Shown: positions 11,768-24,189 of the stretch, in pieces
Numbering within the stretch: position 1 is the stretch's first letter
How the letters are laid out: each line of letters starts with the position of its first letter
From: Kwoniella bestiolae CBS 10118
Taxonomy: Eukaryota > Basidiomycota > Tremellomycetes > Tremellales > Cryptococcaceae
Length of the DNA stretch: 64,000 bases
NCBI RefSeq assembly: GCF_000512585.2
Contig: NC_089242.1
Coordinates: forward strand, 3,968,001-4,032,000
Direction: 5' to 3'
Made by a program: the position numbers and the translations under genes
Notes under the pieces: generated by a model
What the model was told of the DNA's origin: nothing
The model's input: only the letters and a program-made list of their open reading frames with translations
Databases searched by the model: none

Positions 11768-13873
11768 ATGCTTGAACCCATCGAAGCTGAATTTGCTAGA
11801 CCACCCATATATACCGCCGAACAGGAAGAAGCCCTCAGAGATGAAGACGTCGAATCGCCCGGTGCACTCAGTCCAGCTGGGCTTGAAAGACACCAAACTC
11901 GGATGAGTCGAGTGGCTAGCACACACTTGACTCGGGTTGGCACGCACACGCCCGATAGTAACGTACTAGAGAAGGGGGATGGGGAGATCTTGGTAGAGTT
12001 TCAGGAGGGAGAAGGTCCAAGGAATTGGTCAAAAGGAAAGAAATGGTGAGCCGAGTTTCTTCTCATTGTGACCCCCATGTAGCGCTCCGCTGACCTGGAT
12101 TGACAGGTTCGCTACCATGTCTACCTCACTTTTATGTCTCACTGTAGCTTTGGGATCAGCAATGCCCACCGGTGATCTACCAGGAACGGCAGAAGGACTC
12201 CATGTCTCAGACGAAGCGATCTACATTTCTATTACTCTCTTCGTGGTTGGATTTGGAGTTGGTCCACTCTTCTTTGCTCCTCGTGAGTTACTGAACTTGA
12301 TCTCTCGTCAATGACTTAAGGCTGACTGATGCTAATTCAGTGTCCGAATTGATCGGAAGAAAACCAATCTACTGTATCTCCATCTTCTTCTACTTTATCT
12401 TCACGCTACCCTCATGTCTGGCCAAGAACATCGCGACTATGCTTGCCGGTCGTATGGTAAGTCTTGTCTTATCGTCTCACTCTAATTGATGGCGGAATTT
12501 TGACTGATGACTCTCTCTTTCGTAGCTCGCTGGTATCGCTTCTTCCGCTCCGATGACCAACGTCGGTGGAACTATCTCCGATATATGGGCAGTGGAGGAT
12601 CGAGGTATCCCAATGGCTATCTTCAGTAGTGCCATCTTGTGAGTACAATATATCTTTCTTCTTTCTCTGGATATTGTTCTCACTGACAAGCATTGGTGTT
12701 CAGTATGGGTCCATGTCTAGGACCTTTATTCGGTGGATGGATAAGCTACAGAACCGGCCATTGGCGATGGATCTACTGGGTCCTGTTCATCCTCGTCGGA
12801 GTCGTCTTCATCCTCACGCTTCTCATGCCTGAAACTCTCGGCGTAGTCATTCTGAAGCGAAGAGCTGCAAAACTCAACAAGGCTCACAACACCACGCGAT
12901 ATGTCACTGCCCACCAGAAACTACAAGAACAATCAGGAGTGACCTTTGGACAAACACTCAAAACAGCGATGATCCGACCATTCATCCTCATGTTCCTCGA
13001 ACCCATCGTACTATTCATGAGCTTCTACTTGAGTTTCATCTACGCTCTACTATACGCTACCTTCTTCGCTTTCCCAATCGCCTTCGAGGAGATCAGAGGA
13101 TGGAATCCTGGTATGACTGGTGTGGCTTTCGTTTCCATCATCGTGAGTGATCGATTTCCGAAATCTCAACGAAAACATCCGCATTACTTACAAGTCGTAT
13201 TTCAGGTTGGAATCTTTATTGCCTTATTCCTCATGCCAATTCAAGAGCGACTGTATGCTAGAAAACCTGGACATCCGGAATCTCGATTATACCCAATGAT
13301 GTTCGGCGCAGTGTGAGTGCTACTGCTATACCAAGTACAATTGCCGTCCATGCTAATCGGACAGCGTTGTAGACTCCTACCTATCTCACTCTTCATCATC
13401 GCTTTCACCGGAGCGTACGCAAATGTACATTGGATGGGCATGATGGTTGGAGGAGCCGTCTTCGGTTGTTGCATGGTCAGCGTGTACATCTCTGCGAACA
13501 GTGTAAGTTGAATTTCATTCCAGCAACCGACCTTAACTGATGATATGATTTCGGATGTCTCAGTACATTGTCGACAGCTACGCGGACGTAGCAGCATCAG
13601 CAGTAGCAGCTAAGACACTTATGAGATCGCTCATAGGTGCCAGTGTACCCCTATGGATAACGCAGCTATTTGTAAGTCACAACCGCCTGCTATGGGTCAT
13701 GAAATACATGCTGACAGTGTTGTCGTATCTAGCACAATCTTGGGTTCCAATATGCTGGTCTCTTCCTCGCTCTTGTAGCTTGCTGTATTGGATTTATCCC
13801 ATACGTGTTCTTCTTCAAGGGGGAAAGCATCCGAAACGGATCCAAACGAGCTTTCAAAACAGCTACAAAGTAG
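11768..13873 (+). CDS. MFS transporter, DHA1 drug/polyamine:proton antiporter type
   Basis: This is a twelve-helix major facilitator of the fungal multidrug/polyamine group. A cytosolic N-terminus of about 90 residues ends in GEGPRNWSKGKKW, the usual lead-in to helix 1. Family motifs follow in order: SELIGRKPIY (motif A loop), LAGRMLAGIASSAPMTNVGG (helix 4), MGPCLGPLFGGWISYRTGHW (motif C, helix 5), then PETLGVVILKRRA in the central loop. The C-terminal half contains AFPIAFEEIRGWNPGMTG and a Lys/Arg-rich tail ending ATK. Eight introns split the gene, and one is only about 50 bp. A Zn2Cys6 regulator lies convergently 133 bp downstream. The substrate is unknown. Confidence 0.92.
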
Positions 13874-14005
13874 ATATGCTACACCCAAACTCATACAATC
13901 GGGCATATCCATAACCTCCTCTCGTAGAAAAGGAAAATCGACACGCTTTTCCTACGAAATGTAGCATAGTATCGAATGCATATACATACATTGACACGAC
14001 CGCGT

Positions 14006-16318
14006 CTATCCCTCTGTCTCCTCTCCGCTTGCTTCTATGCTGGGGTACACCTGAGTGAGAAAAGCCTCTAATTCCTCCAATGCGTAATTCTCTGCCATTC
14101 TAAAAGCCTTCGACATGTTGGCTTGGGAAGGGGCATTGTCAAAGGTACTGATCCTACTCATGTCGTGTGATGTATACGGGTCAAGCAGTTTCTCTTCATC
14201 ATTGGATCTTGTTGTCATAGAAAGGCCAACATCGGATAGATAAGCTTGAGATTTTGCCCGTTCATGCAGTTGACGTAGGATCGTTAGCGCCTTGGAGTCG
14301 GCGCTTTCACAAGTTGACCTTTGGGATTTATTTTCCTTCGAAGCATGGTCCGACAGAACTTTCAGAAGTCCCTCAGCCGATTGTAGATCGCCCATCCATC
14401 CTCTCCATCCTCCATTCTTCGGGCCTTCTCGTATAGCCGCTAGAGCAACTATCACTCCAGCTGCAAAGATCTTCGACCCGGTATTCCAGGAAAACAAGCT
14501 CTTCCCTTCGGTCCATCTAAATGTGATATGCCAAACGAAGATTTCGGAAGAGATGAGTAACCGATGAGCTGCGGCTAGTGATCTTGTAAGAGCGTGCTGA
14601 ACCGTCTGCGCAGCGTTGGGAGCATCGGGAGATAACGATAGATACCGCTGATAAGTGTTGAGCGTGACCGAAGCTTTCCCAGTGTTGCAGACGCAAGCTT
14701 GCGGCAATATCCAGGGTGGTTGATCAGGTGCGGTCAAAGGGCAGTCCCGAGTCTGAGCAGTCGAAAGGATCTCGAAGCTGAGATGAGGTGGTCTCTGAGC
14801 ATCGAGTTGATCGATGAGATCGTCCACGACTGTGATGTCTGGTAGTTGAGAGTTCTGAGAAGAGGGATGAGGGAACATTTTGGAAATTTCGGTGACGATT
14901 CGAGTGGAATCTATTTTCGCGTCGATAAAAGCCCATTCAGGAGCAGCCGTCTTCCCAGTGGACGCTACCAGTACCTCAGGTGGGGTCGTATCGACCACGC
15001 CTGTGAGGGTCGATGAAAAGATCCGACTGATGAATGATTGGTCGTCAAGCTGAGGCTGAGTGATGTCCTCGTGGAAATCATCATCTGGTATCAGAACCGG
15101 TTTTTGCACATTCGACGGAGGGAAGGTTGTAGGTAAACGAAGTTTCTCTATTATGATACTGTCATGAAACGCCAGTGAGCGTTACGACGAGGCCGAGAAG
15201 ACGACAATGAGATCGCCGTATTAGAATGAGTGTAAGTTGTGATGTCTGACGGCCGAGAAGTCATTGACTCACCTATGTCCCACAGCTAGCAACCACCAAA
15301 TCCTCCTCCTCATTTCCTTCCAAAAGGGACTTATTTGCACCTCCAAATCATCCGGATCCTGATGGAATCCCAGAAATAGAGCAGTATTGGCGATTTTCCC
15401 TTGCTCAAACCATGTTTGCGGCAAGGATGAAGAGTGGTCCATCAGAGCTCTTTGTGTGCGTATCATGAGCGAATGGAGGTGATAGTATGCAAACTCTGGA
15501 TCGGGTCCGCGGCAGTGAGAAGGAAGTATTGTTTCGGATATCTCGTAAAATCGATGGTGTAGCGAAATCAACCGCTCAAGAAGATCTGAAGAGTCGTGTG
15601 AATCCTCATGATCCAAAGTGGTCCCTATAGCCATCGTCAGACACAATGACGCGAGGTATGAGGATGCTGAGTGGTCTATGTCCGATTTGACACGACCTGA
15701 TTCGGTCGAGTAGATACGGCGGAATCGACGTTGATAAGAAGGCTGGTGGGTGTACCGTAAAAGCGAATCTAGAACGAAGTAATTACGGAGGAGTTTCTGA
15801 GCGAGTGAGACTGGTGGTAGTTGTGTTATGAGATACGACCACGCGTATTTCTCAGTGTGTCGTAAGGGGATGGAAGGTGGAAGGGCTGCGTGGTGACGAG
15901 ACGAATCGTTGACAAGGAGGGATTCTATCCTAGCAAGGGAGTCTTCAACCTGACTAAGACGGTTCTCGATAGAAGAACGATCATGGTTGCCGTTGCTGGA
16001 AAGATGTTTGATGGTCTCATTTTCTGGCTGACCGCTTTTTGGGTTAACGATCAGCAGCAAGCAGCACACTATGCTTTGCGTGATGATAGCTTACTGTCTG
16101 CGCTTCTCTCCCCCTCTCCATGGGTCATACACACATTTATCCTTTGCTTTTGCCTTGACGCATGTCCCGCATGGAGTACCTAAATCGCAACGGGTTTTTA
16201 ATGATTTACAACGGTTACACACCAATACTGCTCTGGATCGCTTGATCCTTGCAGGCTCAGGCTCTGGCTCTAGATGGTCGATGGATAGAGAGGGGCTGTT
16301 GTCTCTGCGTCTTATCAT
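14006..16318 (-). CDS. Zn2Cys6 fungal transcription factor
   Basis: This is a nuclear DNA-binding regulator. The N-terminus starts at 16318 and carries a compact zinc cluster: VLVCNRCKSLKTRCDLGTPC, then GTCVKAKAKDKCVYD, giving six spaced cysteines inside a basic patch. An intron (donor GTAAGC near 16094) joins it to a linker and then the fungal-specific middle homology region, with MRRRIWWLLAVGHS as its usual arginine-tryptophan element. A second intron joins SIIEKLRLP to an acidic C-terminal half (IPDDDFHEDITQ). The protein ends ASGEETEG. The gene sits between a DHA1 transporter and, on the other side, a divergently transcribed monocarboxylate-type transporter, so it could regulate either. 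The target is inference only. Confidence 0.88.
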
Positions 16319-16986
16319 TGATGTATGCTGAGTATGCCTACGTCGGAATGATGAATGATGGATGATGCATTGATGGGTTATGCATACGAGAGTTGTCCTA
16401 TAAATACGAGAGATGTGAGAGATGTGAGAGATGTGAGAACTGTGAGATGGATTTACAGTAAGAGGGTTAATCGAGATAGATATACGAGTACAGAGAATCG
16501 GGATCATTACATTCCTTTGTAATCAGTGCATCTTTGTGTAATCACGGAGGCCATATACCGTTGTAATCATTTTTCTAATGATAGTCGTATCATAAATCAC
16601 TATAGAGTGCTCGTGCACTAGAATGAAGCTCGGTTCACATATCTTTGATATGCACGATGGATCACTGCATATACCGTGCGAGCTGAACCATCATTGATGC
16701 TTCACAACAAGCGTCAAGATCCAAAAGGTTTGCAATTCACAAGAACATGATGCGACCGCTCAGATACTTACTCATCGTTGGAAGAATCACTACGGCGGAC
16801 ACGGCGGCGGTGATAATCGGCGTTCGTATCCGCCGACGCTTATTCACCTTGTTTTCCTTGGACTTGATCAGGTTTGCCAGACCCATGCATAGTATATAAG
16901 AATCCTGAGGTCAAAGAGGACGAGACCAGGCAGATTTGTCTTATGCTGAAACGCATCCAGTCCTCAACGAAGCACTGAAGCCCATC
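16319..16986. promoter_or_regulatory. Divergent promoter region with short tandem repeat
   Basis: This lies between the Zn2Cys6 gene and the monocarboxylate-type transporter. Near 16407-16445 the unit GAGATGTGA repeats three to four times. A TATA-like TATATAAG lies near 16893. A short upstream reading frame begins at 16942 (see findings). No other gene is seen. Confidence 0.45.
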
Positions 16987-18618
16987 ATGAACACATCAAA
17001 TCGCATTGAGAAACCTCCTTCCGCGCCAGTGGCAACGTCAGCCGCTGCTGCCGCTCCTCCGCTAACACTGACCCCGCCTCCGGATGGTGGGTTCGCAGCT
17101 TGGTCGACTATTGCAGGCTGTTGGCTCGCCCTGTTCGTTCAATTTGGCTTATGTGAGTGAGAGCCGACTCTAAACTAGGTGGGTTTGTATTGATAGTGTA
17201 GCTAACCATGGTCTTTCGTGAATACCAGGCAACAGTTTCGGTGTCTTCCAAGCATATTATGAATCGAACTTGTTGAGCGATAAATCACCTTCACAAATCG
17301 CCTGGATCGGGACACTACAGCTCTTCATTCTCTTCTTGGGGGTACGTCGTCCGTTCAATGCCCTCCAAGGGGGTTTCGCTGACAGGTGTACGAATAATAG
17401 GGCATATTCGTTGGACGAATCCTCGATTCGCACGGTGCCCATGTTTTGACTGTCCCAGGCAGCTTCCTGATCGTACTTGCTTTGATGATGACCTCTCGTG
17501 AGCTCGCGCATTCTTAATTAGCCCGGGATCTATCGTTGATGTCTGTTATAGTTTGCAAGGAGTATTGGCAGCTCATCCTAGCTCAAGGGATTCTGTTCGG
17601 TATAGGATGTAGCTTGACCTTTCACCCGAGCGTATCCCTGCCACCTCAGTGGTTTTCCAAAAAACGAGCAATCGCCACCGCCGTTGCAATCAGCGGATCT
17701 GGCCTTGGTGGTGTGGTCTGGCCTATCATCATTCGAGAATTGTTCGCGTCACCCAAGATTGGTAGGTTGCCATGCGTTGTGTAGAGTATCGCGAAGACTG
17801 ATTAATGTCACATATCAGGTTTCCAATGGGGAACCCGAGCCGTTGGTTTCATCTCACTCGGCTTGCTAGCGCTCTCAAACCTGCTCATCCACAAGAGAGC
17901 GCCCAAAAGATCTCCGTTACCGTGGTTCAAAGTTCTCCATTTTTGCCGTGACTGGAAATTCAGCTTGACAATTGCATCAATCGCATTCACCTTGTTCGGG
18001 TGAGCTTTCGGTGTCAACAGAGAACAATTCAGTATTGACCTTGGTGCTGTAGCTTTCTCGTGCCATTCTATTACATATCAACGAACGCTCTTGCTTTAGG
18101 CAGTTCAGAAGCGTTGGCGTTCTACACTTTATCCTTCATGAATGCTGGTTCTTCGGTTGGAAGATTATTAGCTGGGTTCATACACTTCTTGAAACCGTGA
18201 GTTCATCTTTGTTCGCCCTGACCCGCTTACTGACTTTGCTCAAACAAGTATCACTATCATCTGCACTACCTCTCTGCTCTGCGCAATCTTTTTGATCGCC
18301 ATGTGGATCCCATTGAACAATATCGCTAGTGTCATCGCATTTGGAATCATCTACGGCATCTTCTCGGGAATTTGGTTGTCTGCCATCCCGCCATGCATCG
18401 CTTCGATGTCCCAGCTACCAGAAATAGGATCAAAGATAGGGCTTACCTGGGGGATCGCGTCATTACTCGCATTGGTTGGGGCGCCAATCGCAGGAGCTAT
18501 AGTTGAGGCTCATGAGGGTTTGACTGGATTCCGTCTCGCTGCTCTTTTCTCAGGTATTATGATGCTTGTCGGATCACTCCTCGCGTTTGTCGTTTGGGTA
18601 TCGACGCGACAGAAGTAA
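16987..18618 (+). CDS. MFS monocarboxylate-type transporter (MCT/Mch family)
   Basis: This is a twelve-helix transporter of the fungal monocarboxylate-porter-like family. The conserved entry motif PPPDGGFAAWSTIAGCW (the DGGxxAW box before helix 1) is followed by NSFGVFQAYYESNLL, the loop-2 IFVGRILDSHG and, in helix 5, ISGSGLGGVVWPI. The C-terminal half ends in a short tail STRQK. The ATG at 16987 is the first in-frame start. An 11-codon upstream frame (ATG at 16942, other frame) ends before it. About seven introns are present. The gene sits upstream of gentisate-pathway genes, so an aromatic or carboxylic acid substrate is plausible, but Mch-type proteins often do not carry the substrates of true MCTs. 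Confidence 0.9.
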
Positions 18619-19052
18619 GCGATTTTGGCGAAAGGCCATCTATCTATTGCCCTGAGCAGGGAAACAGGGGTGAAATTAGGAAACTCAGTGCTCCTGAGAG
18701 TTGACCTAAGCAACAGTCGAAAAGAAAACCAGTAGATGTTCTGCGCCTCATGCGCTTTCATATGCATAAATGTCTCTCTCGCCTTCTTGCGTCACGTACT
18801 CACGAAAAGCAATCATAGCAATGATCTTTATGGTCGTCTAGGTGGACATTTCACCGTCGGGGATCAGTCCGCCTAGGATTAGAATGAATCGGATTTGTCC
18901 GAAAGCTTGAGTGAGGACTTGGGTAATGATGCGATGGGATGTCGATATGTCACAATCACTAGTAATCAGCCTCGATAAGGCTCTTTCACTTCATTTCATC
19001 TACAATCATCTATACACTACCATCAGCAGTGACTCGAGGACCACAAGACACC
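18619..19052. promoter_or_regulatory. Tandem-gene spacer and promoter of the FAD oxidoreductase
   Basis: This 434-bp gap between two forward genes holds no recognisable coding sequence. The last ~60 bp are C/T/A-rich (CATTTCATCTACAATCATC), typical of a short leader just before the ATG at 19053. Confidence 0.4.
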
Positions 19053-20996
19053 ATGCACGTGAAAGATATCCAGGGCAGCCTGCCTCCAGTAGGAGATGAG
19101 GGTACAGGGAGTAGCAGCGAGCTGGAAAAACAAATACCCAGGACAGGTAGACCTTTGGAGGAAGGAATGTGTTTATCGTTATGGCTCCAGACGGTTCGCA
19201 ATAACCCTCTGCTCAACCATCGCACAACGGAAGCACTTCCAAAATCAGCAGATGTAGTGATCATTGGATCGGGTGTGAGTGAATTTGCTTCTGCTTACGG
19301 ATCGGGGCTCATCTTTCGCGGGAATGCGCCAGGCTACCGGCTCGTTGACTGCACTATCCCTTCTTCAAAGTCCAAACCCACCCAAATCCGTGGTCCTGCT
19401 TGAGGCTAGAGAGCTATGTTCCGGAGCAACAGGAAGAAATGCGGGACACTGCAAGCCTGACCAGTGGAGAGGTTTCACCAAATATGAGACCGCCTTTGGG
19501 GCGGAACAAGCCTTGAAAGTGAGTTCCCATCATTTGCACACATATACCGCAAAGCTCATATCATCCAATACAGATTCTAGCAAACGAACAGAAGACCTGG
19601 GAAGGCTTAGTTGACTATGTGCGGAAGAATAAGGTGGATTGCGATCTATGGGTGGGAAAGACGGTACGTCAAGACCAGGCTCGTCAATCTTTCAAATGCT
19701 GATTCGTGATCCTGTTGTCCAGCTGGACGTTCTGATGACTGACGAGGTTGCTGAAGTTGCTGCGAAGACGTTCTCAGATTATAAGGCAGCTGGTGGAGAT
19801 GTATCGAAGATAGAGGTGACTACGGATCATTGCAAAGCTGAGAAGGTGAGGTCATATGCTCATGTACCTAGCTGATACGACTTCAGATATCTAGGTTGAA
19901 AGGCGCGAAAGCGGTGTATGCATGGGATGCATCCAGTCTACACCCCTGGAAGCTCGGTAGGTACACATTCAACCCTATGTCTGCAGACGTTGCTCACGGA
20001 ACGTTAGTTGCACACATCAACAAGCAGTCCCTTGACTTGGGCCTGAACCTCCAAACATGGACACCTGTCACAAATGTATCGGGATCAGCGAATGATTGGA
20101 CTGTTCACACGGGGCGCGGCGACATTAGCACGCCCGTCGTCATACACGCGACCAACGCGTATGCTGGAGCTTTGCTTCCCGAAACTCGAGGCGCGATCCG
20201 ACCGTGTCCGCATATGTGAGTTACGTGATTCTCATGCTCACAAGTTTCGTCACTAATGTGCTGGTTGACAGGTGCGACAGGGTCTTGCCTCCATCTACCT
20301 TCGCAGGTTCAAAATCGCTGAAGAACTCGTACGCTATAATATACCCCAATGGGATGTACACCATCAATGCAAGACCAACATCCGACGGTATACTGCTATT
20401 TGGCGGAGCAGCGCCTAATCAATCCAAGCTGCTCGAATATGTAGCCAAGGATCAGAGGAGGAGAATCGATGACAGTCTAACCAACTTTGAGCCCGTGACA
20501 GAAGCCGTGAGGAAGCTGGGCACGGAGGGTTTCGACTGGTGAGTTACTATACTACATTGAACATCGCTGAGAAAGGCCAGGGACGAGCCAAAACAAGGCT
20601 CGAAGGTACTTTACGATTATGCTTGGAGTGGGATTATCGGAAGAGTAAGTGCTCTTATCTGCTACGTGTCAAATCAGTCAAGTTGCTGACACGCGTAAAG
20701 AGTGCGGATCAAGTACCTTTCATAGGTGGAGTACCCGGCAAACAGGGCCAGTGGATGTGCTGCGGTCATAATGGTCATGGGATGGTGAGTTTTCACGTGC
20801 TCTTCCCAAATGGGAGTGACACATGATCTCACAGTCTGTCTTCTAGGCTCGAATTTTCACTGCCGCTCCAGCGCTGGCTAAACTGGTCCAAGGAGCAACT
20901 TGGGCAGAAGTTGGATTACCGGATTGTTTTGAAGTCACTCAGAAACGTCTACAGAAACACTTGGATCCGGGTTGGAACTTGAGCGAGGACAATTGA
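19053..20996 (+). CDS. FAD-dependent oxidoreductase (DAO family)
   Basis: This is a D-amino-acid-oxidase-fold flavoenzyme. The dinucleotide-binding Rossmann motif is formed only after splicing: VVIIGSG joins ATGSLTALSLL across an intron at about 19275-19331, giving GSGATGS. It is followed by VVLLEAREL and a second flavin contact CSGATGRNAGHCKPDQW. The mid-section VVIHATNAYAG and the C-terminal YDYAWSGIIGRSADQVPFIG, then CCGHNGHGM, match the DAO layout. About seven introns are needed, and the last coding residues are NLSEDN. The N-terminus is a ~60-residue polar extension with no clear signal. The substrate is unknown. It is convergent with the fumarylpyruvate hydrolase-like gene (99 bp between stops) and may belong to the same catabolic group. 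Confidence 0.88.
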
Positions 20997-21095
20997 CGGA
21001 TGCTGGAAAGAAACCGTTGCATCTCTTGATCTAAGGGTTCATGTGATAGGTCTAGACTACGCGTTCACGTCATCGATTTGCGATGCCCGATGAGA

Positions 21096-22273
21096 TCACT
21101 CGTATCTAATGGTGTGTCTGAGAGTACCAATCTCGGAGATTGACACTTCGAGCTCGTCGCCATCAACCAACGGTCTCCATTTCTCTTCTGGGCCGGTACA
21201 CCCAACTCCCGATGGGGTACCAGTCATGATGACGGTACCTCTCCTCAAAGTTGTACCTTGAGACAAGAAGGAGATTATGTATGGGACCTGCCAGCAATTC
21301 ACGCATGTCAATCGACGGTTCTCAGTGAATGATAGAAATGGTATCTTTGTGAAATACCCCCAAGGCCGCTTAAGTTGCCAGCAAGAAGGATTTGCTCACA
21401 TTGAATAAGAGGTCGGCAGTGGGCGACTGTTGGCGAAGGTCGCCGTTGACAGTCAAGCTGATATAAAGCTGAGAGGGATCAGGAATGACCTGTTGGGGGA
21501 TGTCAGCGACAATCACGACTTTCCTGATGAAGGCGTTCTGACTCACCTTGGAAGACACAATGACTGGACCCAGAGGAGCAAATTTATCGAAACCCTAGTA
21601 GTTCCCAATAAGCAATAGAATATGAAAGGGACAATGGGTTCCGCTCACTTTGGAAAAGGCCCATTGGGGTACGCCTCCAACCCTTTCAGGGTTCCTCTGC
21701 CATTTTCGTGTACTGACATCATCTCCTACTGTGTATCCCGCGACGTAGTCTAAAGCGTCCTCTTTTGACACATTTTTAGCGTCTTTGCCGATGACAACCA
21801 CGAGCTCCGCTTCGTAGTCTGCTTCACCTTCTTGAGCGCATTTAGGGATCTCTACGGCCTCATTGTAGTCTCCTAAAGATGTGACAGGCTTGATGAAAAC
21901 CTGAGGGAGAGGTGGGGGGCTCCGACCGCCTTCTTGGACTAGACATCATGGCCGATGAGTAAAGACACATGTATGTTCTCAGTGAGTACTCACTGTGCTT
22001 CTTGTAGTTCAGACCGATACATTTGATGTCTGTACAAGTATCGAATCCCAGAGGGCCAAGCAATCGATCTACCTTTACGACCTTCTCAGTGACTTTGGCA
22101 CTCTCACTCAGTGGACCAGTCTCATCTGTTTGAATGAGTTTTGCTTCCAGTTTACCTTGATCTGCCAAAGCACCGATATCGGAGAAATCCGCTGCAATGG
22201 GTTCACCGTAAACGGGAAGCTTTGAATTGGAGGTGGTAAATCGAATGAGACGAGACCAAGCGACACGAGACAT
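21096..22273 (-). CDS. Fumarylacetoacetase-family hydrolase, probable fumarylpyruvate hydrolase
   Basis: Enzymes of this family cleave beta-diketo acids. Beside a gentisate dioxygenase the likely reaction is fumarylpyruvate (or maleylpyruvate) to fumarate or maleate plus pyruvate. The protein begins MSRVAWSRLIRF at 22273. The FAH catalytic core is clear: IKCIGLNYKKH, FIKPVTSLG, then EGEADYEAELVVVIGKD (the Glu-x-Glu metal site), VAGYTVGDDVSTRKWQ, and near the end GTVIMTGTPSGVG. Four or five introns are present; the last one, with donor GTGAGC, joins DLLFN to VPYIISFLSQGTTLRRG. The length (~300 residues) fits single-domain FAH proteins (FAHD1 type, homologous to Candida FPH1). The role is inferred from its neighbour. 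Confidence 0.9.
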
Positions 22274-22548
22274 GTTGTACAAGATAAGTGATCAGGAAAG
22301 TGATGGACAGGGGGTTGTCTCGACAGGTATTCTTTGATATATATATATATATATCCACATAGACATGTTTTTGTTACTCGGGTAGGTCACAGAATACAGC
22401 AATCGCCATGGTCAAACAGCACCCGAGATCACGACATGTCATACCGGTCAAACCGGGGTTTTAGAACAAGTGGAGGCATGCATTGGTGGACAAATAGATA
22501 AACCGATATGTTACAAGATACATGTACATGTGATGAGGATAGAATGCC

Positions 22549-23814
22549 TTATACGGCGTTGAAGAAATCTTCATCACTGCTGCGGTAGAAGCCCAGAAGC
22601 TGTAGCATAGGTTTATCATCGAAACGGAAAAGGAATGATTGTTCGGCAGCCTATGATGCGATCGTCAGCCATGGTCTTGTATGGCGCAATCAAACCCACG
22701 TGATGATGATACTGCTCCCAGCTAGGAACCGCGAAGGTATCGCCTTTGACCCATTCAATGACTTTATCCCCAATCACACTTTTGCCTACCCCATCAATTA
22801 CATGATACACCGCACTGGATGTCTCTCTGAATGGTTTTGTGTAGATCCCGGCATTGACCCTTTCACACTGAGCTCCAAGTCGGTTGCTGACATCTTGACC
22901 TTCTTTACCTGATATTTTGCTAGTATATCGTACTACCGCATGGTCTTCCGAAATAGCCTGAAGCTTACATTCCATGTCTGACCATGGGAAGAGGATAGGA
23001 CTGATGGGAGCGTCTCCAGCCGGATATCTAGGCTCACTATAATGTTGAGCAAAATGGACTGGGAAGTGCTGGTATTGAGGCAAGTCCAGACCATCGAGCC
23101 ATATCATCGGATCTGCAACACCGTCGTTTCCATGGTCCTAAATATGGAGCACCCACATCAGCGGATCATGGCTCGGACTGACTCGCAAAGGTCATGAACG
23201 TACATGCCAGCACCAATAGGGAGTAAGAATAAAGTCACCTCGTGACATTTTTATCCTTTCTCCATGGACTGCCGTGAATCCTCCATTTCCTTCTACAATG
23301 AACCTCACGGCGAACGCTGTGTGTCTATGAGCCGGTGCTGTTTCACCAGGTAGAACCAACTGTAGACCAGCGTAGAGCGTGTCGGTTGTGTAAGGGGAGT
23401 CTATAGGATTCAACTTCGCATGAACAACCGAAACCGAGACAGCTTGATCGTGAAGACTTACCCATTGTCGGATTGATAAGCATCAACACGCGTCTTTCCG
23501 CTTCGTGTTCGGATACTAGCTGACCCGCTCGTACGAGATGCGGTCGCACTGCTTTATACCTGTAAAACTGTCAGTGGATACGTGAAAACTTGACCAAGAC
23601 GCACTTACTCCCACTTGTGAGCGATGGCCCTCGGTTTAGGTCGGGGTGGTACAAGAACACTCATCTGCTTCCAGAGTGGCTTTACATTGATCAAGGGAAT
23701 GTCTCCGAGTAGCTTATCTTGACTGTCGTCCTCCACATTGATGCTGTATGCTGGCGGTGGTTGTGTGGGACCCACTTTGATAGAGTTAGGTTGTTTAAGA
23801 ATTGCGACTGTCAT
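22549..23814 (-). CDS. Gentisate 1,2-dioxygenase
   Basis: This bicupin, Fe(II)-dependent enzyme opens the gentisate ring to maleylpyruvate. The start is MTVAILKQPNS at 23814. Key features include PRAIAHKWEYKAVRPHL, RRVLMLINP, the first cupin GETAPAHRHTAFAVRFIVEG with its His metal ligands, GDFILTPYWCWHDHGN and MIWLDGLDLP. The second cupin has AVYHVIDGVGKSVIGDK and GDTFAVPSWEQYHH. A 46-bp intron with a weaker GTGGGT donor must be removed near the end. Splicing joins YHHH to AAEQSFLFRFDDKPMLQLLG, a typical enzyme terminus, and moves the stop to 22549. Reading straight through would instead stop early at 22616. It lies head-to-tail with the FAH hydrolase and divergent from the flavin-reductase-like gene. 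The Candida parapsilosis counterpart is called GDX1. Confidence 0.94.
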
Positions 23815-24189
23815 ATCGCCGTTGATGTCGAAGCTAAGTCTCGATGGTGGAACTACCTTAATGATCACAAATCATTGCCTGGCGTATATATGAGGGCTTT
23901 CTATGGCTATATGTCTGCTTTGTCAACCCAATTGATCGCACCGGACCTGGGACAAAGTGCTCCAGGCATCTCGGCTAAATGCCGGCGTTCGCAAGAAAAA
24001 GCCATCAGTGTTCTCGGTTATTTGGATGGTATGGGCATCGGGCCTTTGTAACAATCCATGACGGTTGTTGAAAAACCCACCGAAACTGTTGTGCATAACT
24101 TTTAGTTCAGTGCTTGATCCCGATAAGACCCAACGAGGACGTGTTATCAACTCATTGACGGTCTGAACAACACACTCGCATCGCACACC
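23815..24189. promoter_or_regulatory. Divergent promoter between gentisate dioxygenase and flavin-reductase-like gene
   Basis: This 375-bp gap separates two oppositely transcribed catabolic genes. It has no convincing coding content and presumably holds both promoters. I see no clear CGG-paired Zn2Cys6 site. Confidence 0.45.

Noticed and set aside
16936..16986. Upstream extension of the monocarboxylate-type transporter
   Set aside because: The extra codons begin at TTG, not ATG; the first in-frame ATG is 16987.
22616..22700. Stop at 22616 as the end of gentisate dioxygenase
   Set aside because: Removing a 46-bp GTGGGT...TAG intron yields a typical dioxygenase C-terminus, so the stop lies in the wrong frame.
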